Of a stretch of 33,629 bases of DNA, positions 24,502-33,629 are shown piece by piece. Source of the DNA: Peptococcaceae bacterium (GTDB taxonomy: Bacteria; Bacillota; Desulfitobacteriia; Desulfitobacteriales; Syntrophobotulaceae); assembly GCA_009778595.1 (NCBI GenBank), contig WRJI01000022.1, forward strand, positions 1 through 33,629, written 5' to 3'. Below the pieces are notes generated by a model, which was given only the letters and a program-made list of their open reading frames with translations, was not told where the DNA came from and did not search any database. Position 1 is the first letter of the stretch. Every line of letters starts with the position of its first letter. A program made the position numbers and the translations under genes.

Positions 24502-24535
24502 AGGAACCAATCGGATGTGGATAGGGGATTGAGAT

Positions 24536-25177
24536 ATGATTGGCATGCTGCGAGGTTGTGTGTGGGAAAAAGGTATTGACGGGGTTGTGCTGGATGTTGG
24601 AGGTGTCGGGTACGAGATTACCGTGCCGGCACGACTCAACACGGTTCTGGCCGTGGGCTTGGAGTGTGTTCTCTATACGTGTCTGGTTGTTCGCGAGGAT
24701 GATATGTCTCTTTATGGGTTCGCTGCTGCCCGGGATAAGGATCTTTTTCTGAAACTGACAGGTGTGACGGGCGTGGGCCCGAAAGCGGCGATGGCGTTGT
24801 TGTCGGCTTATGAGGGGGTGCAGTTGGCTCAGGCTCTCGCTCAGGGCAATCATACTTTGCTGACCCATGCCCCGGGTATCGGAACGAAGACCGCGCAACG
24901 TCTTGTTTTGGAGTTGAAGGGGAAGTTTGATGACGATATGTGGCGGCAGTCTCTGGCCGAGGCGGAGAGCGGGGACGCGGTGCAGGGTTGGGGGCATGAA
25001 TCGGCGAGGGGTCAACCGGATGGGAGCGGGCTGGATGTTCTCGATTCTTTGATCGCGTTGGGTTTCTCTCTGGCGGAAGCGAAACAGGCTTGGAAGACGG
25101 TGCGCGAGGCAGATAGGGGGGCATCCACGGAGGAACAGGTTCGAGCCGCTTTGCGGTTATTGGCGAAAGGGAAGTGA
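24536..25177 (+). CDS. ruvA: Holliday junction branch migration protein RuvA
   Basis: Tetrameric junction-binding protein that targets RuvB. The 213 residues comprise the OB-fold domain (1-62, MIGMLRG to EDDMSLYGF), the two helix-hairpin-helix motifs (TGVTGVGPKAAMALL and APGIGTKTAQRLVLELKGK), a variable linker (about 145-165) and the C-terminal RuvB-binding three-helix domain (LDVLDSLIALGFSLAEAKQAW). ATG 24536 is preceded by AGGGGATTGAG. Confidence 0.95.
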   Translation: MIGMLRGCVWEKGIDGVVLDVGGVGYEITVPARLNTVLAVGLECVLYTCLVVREDDMSLYGFAAARDKDLFLKLTGVTGVGPKAAMALLSAYEGVQLAQALAQGNHTLLTHAPGIGTKTAQRLVLELKGKFDDDMWRQSLAEAESGDAVQGWGHESARGQPDGSGLDVLDSLIALGFSLAEAKQAWKTVREADRGASTEEQVRAALRLLAKGK

Positions 25178-25229
25178 TGGGAGGACATCATTCTCACATG
25201 ATCAACTTGATACGGACGGGCGGGGCTCG

Positions 25230-25258
25230 TTGCAAATCCGGTAGTTGGCTGATACAAT
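25230..25258 (+). promoter_or_regulatory. promoter of ruvB
   Basis: TTGCAA (25230-25235), a 17-bp spacer and TACAAT (25253-25258; 5/6 consensus). It supports the ruvB start at 25292, because an in-frame TTG at 25259 would lie before the expected transcription start. So ruvB-queA-tgt may have their own promoter. Confidence 0.5.
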
Positions 25259-25291
25259 TTGAGTAACTCTGTCCAATATGAAAGGGGATCT

Positions 25292-26326
25292 ATGGAGGAG
25301 CGTTTGGTTGCGTCATTGGAACGCAATGAGGATAAACAAGATATCGATATGTTAAGGCCCCAGCGGCTGGACGAATATATTGGGCAAACCCGGCTCAAGG
25401 AAAACCTGAGAGTGTTCATTCAGGCCGCGTTGGAGCGAGGGGATTCTCTGGATCATGTTTTGTTGTACGGGCCGCCAGGGTTGGGCAAGACCACTTTGGC
25501 GAATATTATCGCGGCAGAGATGGGGGTCAGCATTCGGGTGACATCAGGTCCGGCGATTGAGCGGGCGGGGGATTTGGCGGCTTTGTTGACGGCGTTGGAA
25601 CCGCGGGATGTGTTGTTTGTGGATGAGATTCATCGGTTGAATAAGGTTTCGGAGGAGGTTCTCTATGCAGCGATGGAGGACGGATGTCTGGACATTATGA
25701 TTGGCAAGGGGCCCAGCGCGCGTTCGATCCGCTTGTCTTTACCTCCTTTTACGTTGATTGGGGCAACCACCCGGGCGGGGTTGCTGTCTTCACCTTTGCG
25801 GGATCGGTTCGGGATTATTAGCCGGTTGGAATTTTATTCCCAAGAGGAGTTGCTGGCGATCGTTGAACGGACGGCGCGAATTCTGCAGACGGCCATCGAT
25901 AACCCGGGAGCTTCTGAGATTGCCCGGCGTTCCCGGGGAACCCCTCGGATTGCCAATAGGTTGTTGAAGCGAGTACGGGATTACGCCCAGATTTGGCAGA
26001 TGGATCCGATCGATCTGGAAACAGCCGATAAGGCGTTGGAGATGTTGGAAGTGGACAGGCGCGGGTTGGACGCGTTGGATATGAAGTATCTGCAGGCGAT
26101 TGTGACCAAGTTTGGCGGCGGGCCGGTGGGGGTGGAAACCTTGGCGGCGGCGTTGGGGGAGGAGAGCGGGACCTTGGAGGATGTGGTGGAACCGTTTCTG
26201 TTGCAGGAGGGTTTTATCCAGAGGACACCCCGGGGACGGATGACGACAGCGTTGGCTTGCCGGCATTTACGGCTTCCGGCACCGGCGAGAGTGGAACAGA
26301 TGGAACAGCAGGAGCTGTTTTCATAG
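25292..26326 (+). CDS. ruvB: Holliday junction branch migration ATPase RuvB
   Basis: AAA+ motor that drives branch migration on the RuvA-junction complex. The 344-residue protein has [11 protein letters not shown], Walker [10 protein letters not shown], Walker [12 protein letters not shown], sensor 1 GATTRAG, the arginine finger region PLRDRFG, and the C-terminal winged helix ending with [19 protein letters not shown]. The start ATG is at 25292 ([10 protein letters not shown]) with AAAGGGG upstream. Confidence 0.97.
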   Translation: MEERLVASLERNEDKQDIDMLRPQRLDEYIGQTRLKENLRVFIQAALERGDSLDHVLLYGPPGLGKTTLANIIAAEMGVSIRVTSGPAIERAGDLAALLTALEPRDVLFVDEIHRLNKVSEEVLYAAMEDGCLDIMIGKGPSARSIRLSLPPFTLIGATTRAGLLSSPLRDRFGIISRLEFYSQEELLAIVERTARILQTAIDNPGASEIARRSRGTPRIANRLLKRVRDYAQIWQMDPIDLETADKALEMLEVDRRGLDALDMKYLQAIVTKFGGGPVGVETLAAALGEESGTLEDVVEPFLLQEGFIQRTPRGRMTTALACRHLRLPAPARVEQMEQQELFS

Positions 26327-26383
26327 GAAGGCTGTTTTCGCGCAGGAGTAGCCGGTTGTTTGTTGTCATAGGAGGTATTGAGG

Positions 26384-28711
<2,328 letters not shown>

Positions 28712-28732
28712 TGAGTTTGTACATTGTTTGGC

Positions 28733-28760
28733 GGGATTCTGGATTCGGGATTCGGGATTT
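28733..28760 (+). repeat. 7-bp tandem repeat upstream of yajC
   Basis: GGGATTC, TGGATTC, GGGATTC and GGGATTT are contiguous and followed by GGCATTA. They lie between the extended -10 element and the yajC ribosome binding site AAAAGGGGG. Confidence 0.88.
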
Positions 28761-28786
28761 GGCATTATTGAAAAGGGGGATACCTA

Positions 28787-29245
28787 ATGGATCCGAATAT
28801 GTGGAGTATGTTGTTAATGGTCCTTGCGATGGTGGCGATCTTTTATTTTCTGGTTATTCGACCTAATAAAAAGCAGCAAGATGCGCACAAGCTGCTTCTT
28901 GAAAGGATGCGCCAGAATGATAAGGTGGTTACGACCAGCGGTATTCATGGGACGGTAGCTCGTATCAATGATGATACGGTTATGGTCAAGGTGTCCGATC
29001 GGACGGAGATCGAGTTTTCTAAAAGTGCGATCCAATTGGTTAATCCTGAATCTTCCGGCTCCGGATCGGGGTCAGGTTCGGGATCGGGATCGGGATCAGG
29101 CTCGGGATCCGGTTCAGGATCCGGTTCAGGGAAAGCGAATATGGATTATGACGATGATGATGAAGATTTTATGACGGACGAAGAGATTGCCGAAAAGAGA
29201 AGACGGAAGAAACAGAAAAAGGATGCTGATCGGGAAAACAACTGA
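28787..29245 (+). CDS. yajC: preprotein translocase subunit YajC with a Ser-Gly linker
   Basis: Small membrane partner of SecDF in the Sec translocase. The N-terminus (5-25, MWSMLLMVLAMVAIFYFLVI) is the single membrane span, followed by RPNKKQQDAHKLLLERMRQNDKVVTTSGIHGTVARINDDTVMVKVSD, typical of YajC. The conserved part ends near residue 88; then come 13 consecutive Ser-Gly pairs, an acidic stretch (DYDDDDEDFMTDEE) and a highly basic tail (KRRRKKQKK). Total 152 residues against about 90-110 in most homologues. ATG 28787 follows AAAAGGGGG. Confidence 0.94.
   Translation: MDPNMWSMLLMVLAMVAIFYFLVIRPNKKQQDAHKLLLERMRQNDKVVTTSGIHGTVARINDDTVMVKVSDRTEIEFSKSAIQLVNPESSGSGSGSGSGSGSGSGSGSGSGSGSGKANMDYDDDDEDFMTDEEIAEKRRRKKQKKDADRENN
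29054..29131 (+). repeat. 6-bp in-frame repeat encoding (Ser-Gly)13 in yajC
   Basis: Thirteen TCN-GGN hexamers. All four Gly codons and TCC, TCG and TCA Ser codons occur, so the array is older or maintained at protein level, unlike the near-identical units in queA. Confidence 0.93.
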
Positions 29246-29292
29246 GAGGAACTGCTCGTTTGCCCTTGTGGCTGCTAAAAATAATCAAATTG

Positions 29293-29327
29293 AGCCGTCG
29301 GCAGAAACCTTTCTCCCGGCTTTTTTT
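29293..29327 (+). terminator. possible rho-independent terminator after yajC
   Basis: AGCCG (29293-29297) pairs with CGGCT (29317-29321), with an inner AGAAA/TTTCT stem, and is followed by seven T residues (29321-29327). The stem is interrupted, so strength is uncertain. Confidence 0.45.
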
Positions 29328-29373
29328 GATGGGACCTTTCGTCGTGGCATTAGTCACTTAGGTTGCAACAACA

Positions 29374-29452
29374 TCAATAAAAAACAAGAAGATCCACATT
29401 CTGAATCCTGAATACTGAATACTGGATACTTGCGGGCAACGCCCGCTTTAGA
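29374..29452 (+). repeat. dispersed intergenic element, copy B (4 units plus hairpin)
   Basis: TCAATAAAAAACAAGAAGAT, CCACATTC, TGAATCC, two TGAATAC and one TGGATAC (29402-29429), then TT and the perfect hairpin GCGGGC-AAC-GCCCGC (29432-29446) and TTTAGA. It matches copy A at 23023-23121 almost base for base outside the repeat count; hairpin arms are identical while loops differ. Together with the terminator and the secD promoter it accounts for the 301-bp gap between yajC and secD. Confidence 0.9.
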
Positions 29453-29473
29453 TTTTGCACCGGACGACGATAT

Positions 29474-29502
29474 TTGCGCTGAGACGTTTAAGGGGCTATA
29501 AT
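29474..29502 (+). promoter_or_regulatory. promoter of secD-secF
   Basis: TTGCGC (29474-29479), a 17-bp spacer and a perfect TATAAT (29497-29502). The Shine-Dalgarno AGGAGG (29531-29536) follows, 10 nt before the secD ATG. Confidence 0.6.
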
Positions 29503-29546
29503 GATATAGGTTTCAGGCTTAACAGGTACGAGGAGGATGTTGGAGT

Positions 29547-30788
29547 ATGGTCAAAATGAATGTGCTTAAGCTGGCCGCGGTTGTGGTTGCGGTTGGGGCT
29601 TTGGCTGGTTTTTCTTTCTGGTTTTTGTTCGCCACCGAGTGGGGATTGGCTCTCGGCTTGGATCTGCGCGGTGGCGTTCATGTGGTTATGGAAGCCAAAC
29701 CGAATGAAGACGGTCGGGAGATCACTAGGGCTGATATGGAGCAAGTCAAGATTATCATTGAAAGGCGTATTAACAGCTTGGGTGTGGCTGAGCCGACGAT
29801 TACACCGGATTATGGTCGGAACCGTATTATTGTTGAGTTGGCGGGGGTGACGGATCCGGATAAAGCGGTGAAGGATCTTCAAACCATGGCGAAGCTGACG
29901 TTTCGTAACGCCAACGGTGAGATTCTGATGGATGGCAGTTATCTGACGAACGCCAGAGCCGATATCGACAATAACAAGATCCCTGTTGATCATGTTATTA
30001 ATATTGAGTTCAATTCGGAGGGGGCCAAGCTTTTCAGTGAAGTTACCTCGAAATATGTGGGGCAGGTTCTCGCGATCTATCTGGATGAGGAAGAATTGAC
30101 GGCACCTACCGTTAATGGGCCTATTTCAGGAGGGAGAGCTGTTATTACCGGGCAATCTTCCCGGGAAGAGGCGAGCAGGATTGCGTCGTTGTTGCGTTCC
30201 GGGGCTTTACCCGTGAGTATGGATATTGTGTTGAAGCAGCAAGTTGGGGCCCAGTTGGGTGCCGATTCCATTCAGAAGAGTATGATGGCTTGTTTGGTGG
30301 CGATTGTTTTGATCGTGGCTTTCATGATTGCCTACTACCGGTTGCCTGGGTTGGTGGCGTCTTTCGCGTTGTTGGTTTTTAGCATTATTGTGCTTTGGGT
30401 ACTCAGGGCTTTTGGCGCGGTATTGACTTTGACTGGGATTGCGGGGTTCGTACTTTCTTTGGGTATGGCGGTGGATTTGAATATTATTGTGTTTGAGCGT
30501 ATTAAGGAGGAGATCGCTTTTGGCAAATCCCTGCGGGCTGCTGTGGATGCGGGATTCAGCCGGGCGTTTCTGACGGTTATTGATTCCAATATTACAACGA
30601 TGTTCGTAGCCTTGACTTTGCTTTTCCTAGGGTCGTCAAGTATTAAAGGGTTTGCGGTTACGCTGGCTATCGGGTTGTGCGCGAGTCTGTTCACGGCGAT
30701 TACCTTTACCAGAACGATTATGCGATGGGTCGTCGGCGTGAATCCCAAGATGAGTACACGCTTATTCGGTGTAAGGAGGGCGGGGTAA
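29547..30788 (+). CDS. secD: protein translocase subunit SecD
   Basis: Proton-driven accessory factor that pulls proteins out of the SecYEG channel. The 413 residues have an N-terminal span (8-30), the periplasm/exterior-facing P1 region starting LGLDLRGGVHVVMEA, conserved VNGPISGGRAVITG, and five C-terminal membrane spans with GMAVDLNIIVFERIKEE (the D4 signature, usually VDANV). ATG 29547 is preceded by AGGAGG; ATG 29556 is less well placed. The stop overlaps the secF start (TAATG). Confidence 0.96.
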   Translation: MVKMNVLKLAAVVVAVGALAGFSFWFLFATEWGLALGLDLRGGVHVVMEAKPNEDGREITRADMEQVKIIIERRINSLGVAEPTITPDYGRNRIIVELAGVTDPDKAVKDLQTMAKLTFRNANGEILMDGSYLTNARADIDNNKIPVDHVINIEFNSEGAKLFSEVTSKYVGQVLAIYLDEEELTAPTVNGPISGGRAVITGQSSREEASRIASLLRSGALPVSMDIVLKQQVGAQLGADSIQKSMMACLVAIVLIVAFMIAYYRLPGLVASFALLVFSIIVLWVLRAFGAVLTLTGIAGFVLSLGMAVDLNIIVFERIKEEIAFGKSLRAAVDAGFSRAFLTVIDSNITTMFVALTLLFLGSSSIKGFAVTLAIGLCASLFTAITFTRTIMRWVVGVNPKMSTRLFGVRRAG

Positions 30789-31843
30789 TGGCGAAGAAAA
30801 GACAGCGTAGATACGGAAATAGTGTCAAACAGGCAGGGCCAAACGCCCAAGCCGGCCAGGGATCTCATGAACAGGCAACAGTGAGCGCGAGCAAGGACGG
30901 CGTGAAAAGCCAAAGTCAGCAAGCGCCTTCAAGCGGTGTTGTTACTTATGAGGATGTCAAAAAGAGGTATAAGTTCTATTTCAATATTATTGAGAAGAGG
31001 AATGTCTGGCTTATTATTTCAGGCGTGTTGCTCGTGATGAGTATTGTGTCTTTGCTTGTGTTAGGCTTGAATTTGGGGATGGCTTTCAAGGGCGGCACCA
31101 TGGTGTCAATGACTTTTGCCGAGCCGATTACCCAGCAAGGGGTGTCTGATGTTCTGGTTTCTGAAGGTATCGCGGGGCCGCAGGTGCAGTTATCCGGCGA
31201 TTACAGGGCCATTATTAGGACCAATGAGTTGGATGACAGTCAGAGGGCTGATGTGCTGGCGGCACTGCAGGAGAGGTTCGGAGCCTACGATCCAACGTCT
31301 TTCGAGGAGGAGACGGTGGGGGCTTCTATCGGCGGGGAGCTGCTGAGAAGCGCCATTGTTGCGTTGTTGGTGGCTTGCGGGCTGATGCTGGTGTATTTGG
31401 TCTTTCGGTTCAAGTTCAATTACGCGGTTTCCGGTGTGCTGGCGTTGTTGCATGATATTGTTGTGACAATCGGTGTGTTTGCGCTTCTGCGCTGGCAGAT
31501 CGATCCGCCGTTTATCGCGGCGATTTTGACGGTTTTCGGGTATTCGATCAATGATAAAGTGGTTATCTTTGACCGCATTCGAGAAAATGAAGGGGCGCAG
31601 AGGAAACGGACTTCATATAAGGATTTGGTTGATCAGTCTCTTTGGCAGACCATGGCCCGTTCCATTAATACGGCGGTGGCGGTTTTGCTGGCTCTGTTCG
31701 CGATTTATCTTCTCGGCGGCGAAGCGACGAAGACGTTTTCTCTGGCGATGATTATTGGTGTTGTTATCGGGATGTATTCTTCGATTTTCCTGGCCAGCCA
31801 ATTTGTTGTGCTGCTGAAACCTTTATCGAAGGCACCTCAATGA
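30788..31843 (+). CDS. secF: protein translocase subunit SecF
   Basis: Partner of SecD. The 351-residue product has an unusually long, polar cytoplasmic N-terminus (about 1-65, rich in Gln, Ser, Lys) before the first span (YKFYFNIIEKRNVWLIISGVL), then NLGMAFKGGTMVSM, and five C-terminal spans with GYSINDKVVIFDRIREN, the SecF signature. The start ATG 30788 overlaps the secD stop and follows GGAGGGCGGGG. The Q/S/A-rich N-terminal extension is not seen in most SecF proteins. Confidence 0.96.
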   Translation: MAKKRQRRYGNSVKQAGPNAQAGQGSHEQATVSASKDGVKSQSQQAPSSGVVTYEDVKKRYKFYFNIIEKRNVWLIISGVLLVMSIVSLLVLGLNLGMAFKGGTMVSMTFAEPITQQGVSDVLVSEGIAGPQVQLSGDYRAIIRTNELDDSQRADVLAALQERFGAYDPTSFEEETVGASIGGELLRSAIVALLVACGLMLVYLVFRFKFNYAVSGVLALLHDIVVTIGVFALLRWQIDPPFIAAILTVFGYSINDKVVIFDRIRENEGAQRKRTSYKDLVDQSLWQTMARSINTAVAVLLALFAIYLLGGEATKTFSLAMIIGVVIGMYSSIFLASQFVVLLKPLSKAPQ

Positions 31844-31877
31844 TTTTGTAAATACCAGAGGGGAGAGGTTTATCGCC

Positions 31878-32663
31878 ATGAAACTTACTGTCTTAGGGAA
31901 TTGGGGAGCTTGTCCTCAGGCCGGCGAAGCGACTGCCGGCCTGCTTCTTTGTGTGGAGGACAGGGTCTTTTTAATTGATTGCGGCAGCGGTGTGCTTGCT
32001 CAGAGTGGGAAGTTTTGTTCCGTGGGTGATTTCGAGGCGGTGTTCCTTTCTCATTACCATCATGATCATTGTGCGGATATCGGATGTTTGCAGTATGGGA
32101 GCAAGTTTGCTTTCATTTATGGGTTGCGCCGGGAACCACTTCTTATTTACGGTCACGACCAGTCGCCTCGTTTTGAGGATTTGACTTATGGATCTTTTGC
32201 TTTCGGGTACGCGGTTGGGCCGGATACGACTGTGGAGCGGGATGGTTTGCGAGTATCTTTTGCCCAAACAGCACATGAGCAGTACAATCTGGCGATGCGA
32301 TTCGAGTATGGGAATGAGTCTTTGGTCTATACCGGCGATATGGGGCCTCGCAGCGATATTGTGGATTTTTGCGCCGGGGCTGATCTGCTGGTTTGTGAGT
32401 GTTGTTTCCTGGAGAGTGAGGCTGATGATTCTTTGGGGCATATGTCAACACGGGATGTGGGAACGTTGGCCCAAAAAGCGGGTGTTCGTCGGGTGATGCT
32501 GACGCATTTTCCTCATGGTGCCGAGGGCGCTATCTGGGAGAATGACCCGAAACGGACGCGGGAGCTTAGGGAAAGAATGGCTGGGGAAGTCAGAAGATAT
32601 TATGACGGGCCGGTGTTGATTTCAAAGATTGGGGAGAGTTATCAATTGACTGTTGAGAGCTAA
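31878..32663 (+). CDS. metallo-beta-lactamase fold hydrolase (RNase Z-like)
   Basis: The 261-residue protein has the MBL zinc-binding motif H-x-H-x-D-H in LSHYHHDHCADIG, a further His in AQTAHEQYNLAM, the bridging Asp in YTGDMGP and the terminal His in MLTHFPHG. The layout is that of the small YhfI-like branch related to RNase Z, but the RNase Z exosite arm is absent, so tRNA processing is unlikely. Substrate unknown. It stands between secF (34 nt) and ilvB (35 nt). Confidence 0.85.
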   Translation: MKLTVLGNWGACPQAGEATAGLLLCVEDRVFLIDCGSGVLAQSGKFCSVGDFEAVFLSHYHHDHCADIGCLQYGSKFAFIYGLRREPLLIYGHDQSPRFEDLTYGSFAFGYAVGPDTTVERDGLRVSFAQTAHEQYNLAMRFEYGNESLVYTGDMGPRSDIVDFCAGADLLVCECCFLESEADDSLGHMSTRDVGTLAQKAGVRRVMLTHFPHGAEGAIWENDPKRTRELRERMAGEVRRYYDGPVLISKIGESYQLTVES

Positions 32664-32698
32664 TTCTGAGTGTTTGAGCGGGGAATAGGAAGGGTGAG

Positions 32699-33629
32699 AT
32701 GACAATGCGAATGACGGGGGCTCAGGCGGTTATTGAATGTCTGAAAAATGAACAAGTGGATCTTATGTTCGGGTACCCGGGCGGCATGGTGTTGCCGTTG
32801 TATGATGCGCTGTATGAAGCTGATTTTCCTCATATTTTGCCTCGCCATGAGCAGGGCGCGGTTCATGCTGCGGATGCTTATGCGCGGGTGACGGGGAAGG
32901 TGGGTGTGTGTCTGGCGACTTCGGGACCGGGGGCGACGAATTTGATTACGGGTATCGCGGCGGCTCACATGGATTCCAGTCCGCTGGTGGTCCTTACGGG
33001 GCAGGTGGTGACGACGCTGATCGGACGGGATTCTTTTCAGGAAGCGGATATCCGGGGGATCACAACACCGATCACCAAACACAATTATATGATTAAGGAC
33101 GCGGCGGATATCCCGCGGGTTTTCCAGGAGGCGTTCCATATCGCGAGAACAGGCCGGCCGGGGCCGGTGTTGATTGATATGCCCAAGGATGTTTTCGGGC
33201 AGGAGATTGATTTCGTGTATCCGGAAAAACCGGTTTTGCGGGGTTACAAGCCTATCTTCGAGGGTGATGAAGGGGCTGTTGAGGAGGTTTGCGCGTTGTT
33301 GGCAGAAGCGAAGAAGCCTTTGTTCTTTGTCGGCGGCGGCGTTAACATGAGCGACGGGGCGGATTTGATGCGGGAGGTGGTCTCTTACACGGGGATCCCG
33401 ACTGTGGCCAGCCTGATGGGGTTGGGTGTCATGCCTGCGGATGATCCCGGGTTTTTTGGGATGATTGGGATGCATGGGTTGTTTGCGGGTAATATGGCGA
33501 CAACACAAGCGGATGTGTTGGTGGGGTTCGGGGCACGGTTTGATGATCGTGTAACCGGGGCTTTGTCTAAGTTCGCGCCTCAAGCGAAGATTGTGCATTT
33601 TGATATTGATGCCGCTGAGATAAATAAAA
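32699..33629 (+). CDS. ilvB: acetolactate synthase large subunit, 5' part
   Basis: Thiamine-diphosphate enzyme that makes acetolactate or acetohydroxybutyrate for valine, leucine and isoleucine synthesis. About 310 codons are present; the gene runs off the window. Visible: GAQAVIECL, FGYPGGMVLPLYDAL, the catalytic Glu in PRHEQGAVHAADAYARVTG, TSGPGATNLITGIA, DSSPLVVLTGQV, GRDSFQEADIRGIT, RPGPVLIDMPKDV and the central domain GFGARFDDRVTG. The start is ATG 32699 or 32705, both after AGGAAGGGTG. No T-box leader or CodY box was seen in the 35-bp gap upstream. Confidence 0.94.
   Translation, partial: MTMRMTGAQAVIECLKNEQVDLMFGYPGGMVLPLYDALYEADFPHILPRHEQGAVHAADAYARVTGKVGVCLATSGPGATNLITGIAAAHMDSSPLVVLTGQVVTTLIGRDSFQEADIRGITTPITKHNYMIKDAADIPRVFQEAFHIARTGRPGPVLIDMPKDVFGQEIDFVYPEKPVLRGYKPIFEGDEGAVEEVCALLAEAKKPLFFVGGGVNMSDGADLMREVVSYTGIPTVASLMGLGVMPADDPGFFGMIGMHGLFAGNMATTQADVLVGFGARFDDRVTGALSKFAPQAKIVHFDIDAAEINK

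Overview
The window looks like a chromosomal segment from a low-to-mid GC Bacillota (Firmicutes) bacterium, most likely an anaerobic member of the Clostridia/Peptococcaceae side. Three things suggest this. The order dprA-topA-trmFO-xerC-hslV-hslU-codY is the conserved Firmicutes arrangement, and codY is restricted to that phylum. The block yebC-ruvC-ruvA-ruvB-queA-tgt-yajC-secD-secF, with separate secD and secF, is typical of Clostridia. A bis-molybdopterin, NAD-linked formate dehydrogenase of three subunits sits directly downstream of codY. No rRNA, tRNA, CRISPR array, transposase or phage gene was seen.

Layout. 1-2605: serA (TTG start, strong promoter) and an endonuclease IV-like gene. 2615-11332: dprA, topA, trmFO, xerC, then a promoter and hslV-hslU-codY. 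11387-12584: two unrecognised genes, a membrane protein with a PH-like domain and a possible nuclease/winged-helix protein. 12598-17170: the three-subunit formate dehydrogenase (NuoE-, NuoF- and FdsA/NuoG-FdhF-like), translationally coupled. 17302-22678: an accessory segment with an endonuclease III-like glycosylase, an aldehyde dehydrogenase and a methyltransferase on the minus strand, fdhD, and an Lsa-type ABC-F gene on the minus strand with what looks like a translational attenuator. 23225-31843: yebC, ruvCAB, queA, tgt, yajC, secD, secF. 31878-32663: a metallo-beta-lactamase fold hydrolase. 32699 to the end: the 5' part of ilvB.

How the genes work together. The formate dehydrogenase needs FdhD for sulfuration of its molybdenum cofactor; fdhD lies about 3.2 kb downstream. 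CodY is the GTP/branched-chain amino acid sensor, and a CodY-box-like sequence overlaps the promoter of its own operon; ilvB (branched-chain synthesis) and serA (serine) are the kind of genes CodY often controls. DprA, RuvABC, XerC, TopA and two base-excision enzymes make the window rich in DNA processing.

The most unusual property is structural. At least fourteen short tandem repeats (unit 6-26 bp, 2 to 13 copies) are packed into 33.6 kb, and most sit exactly at gene joints: over stop codons, ribosome binding sites or start codons. Others are in frame inside coding sequences: two arrays inside queA, a Ser-Gly array in yajC and a duplicated tail in trmFO. Two of the arrays (TGAATAC units) belong to a dispersed intergenic element that ends in a GCGGGC/GCCCGC hairpin and occurs twice, with 7 and 4 units. 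This points to ongoing slipped-strand or insertion-associated repeat growth, and is the best candidate here for something undescribed.
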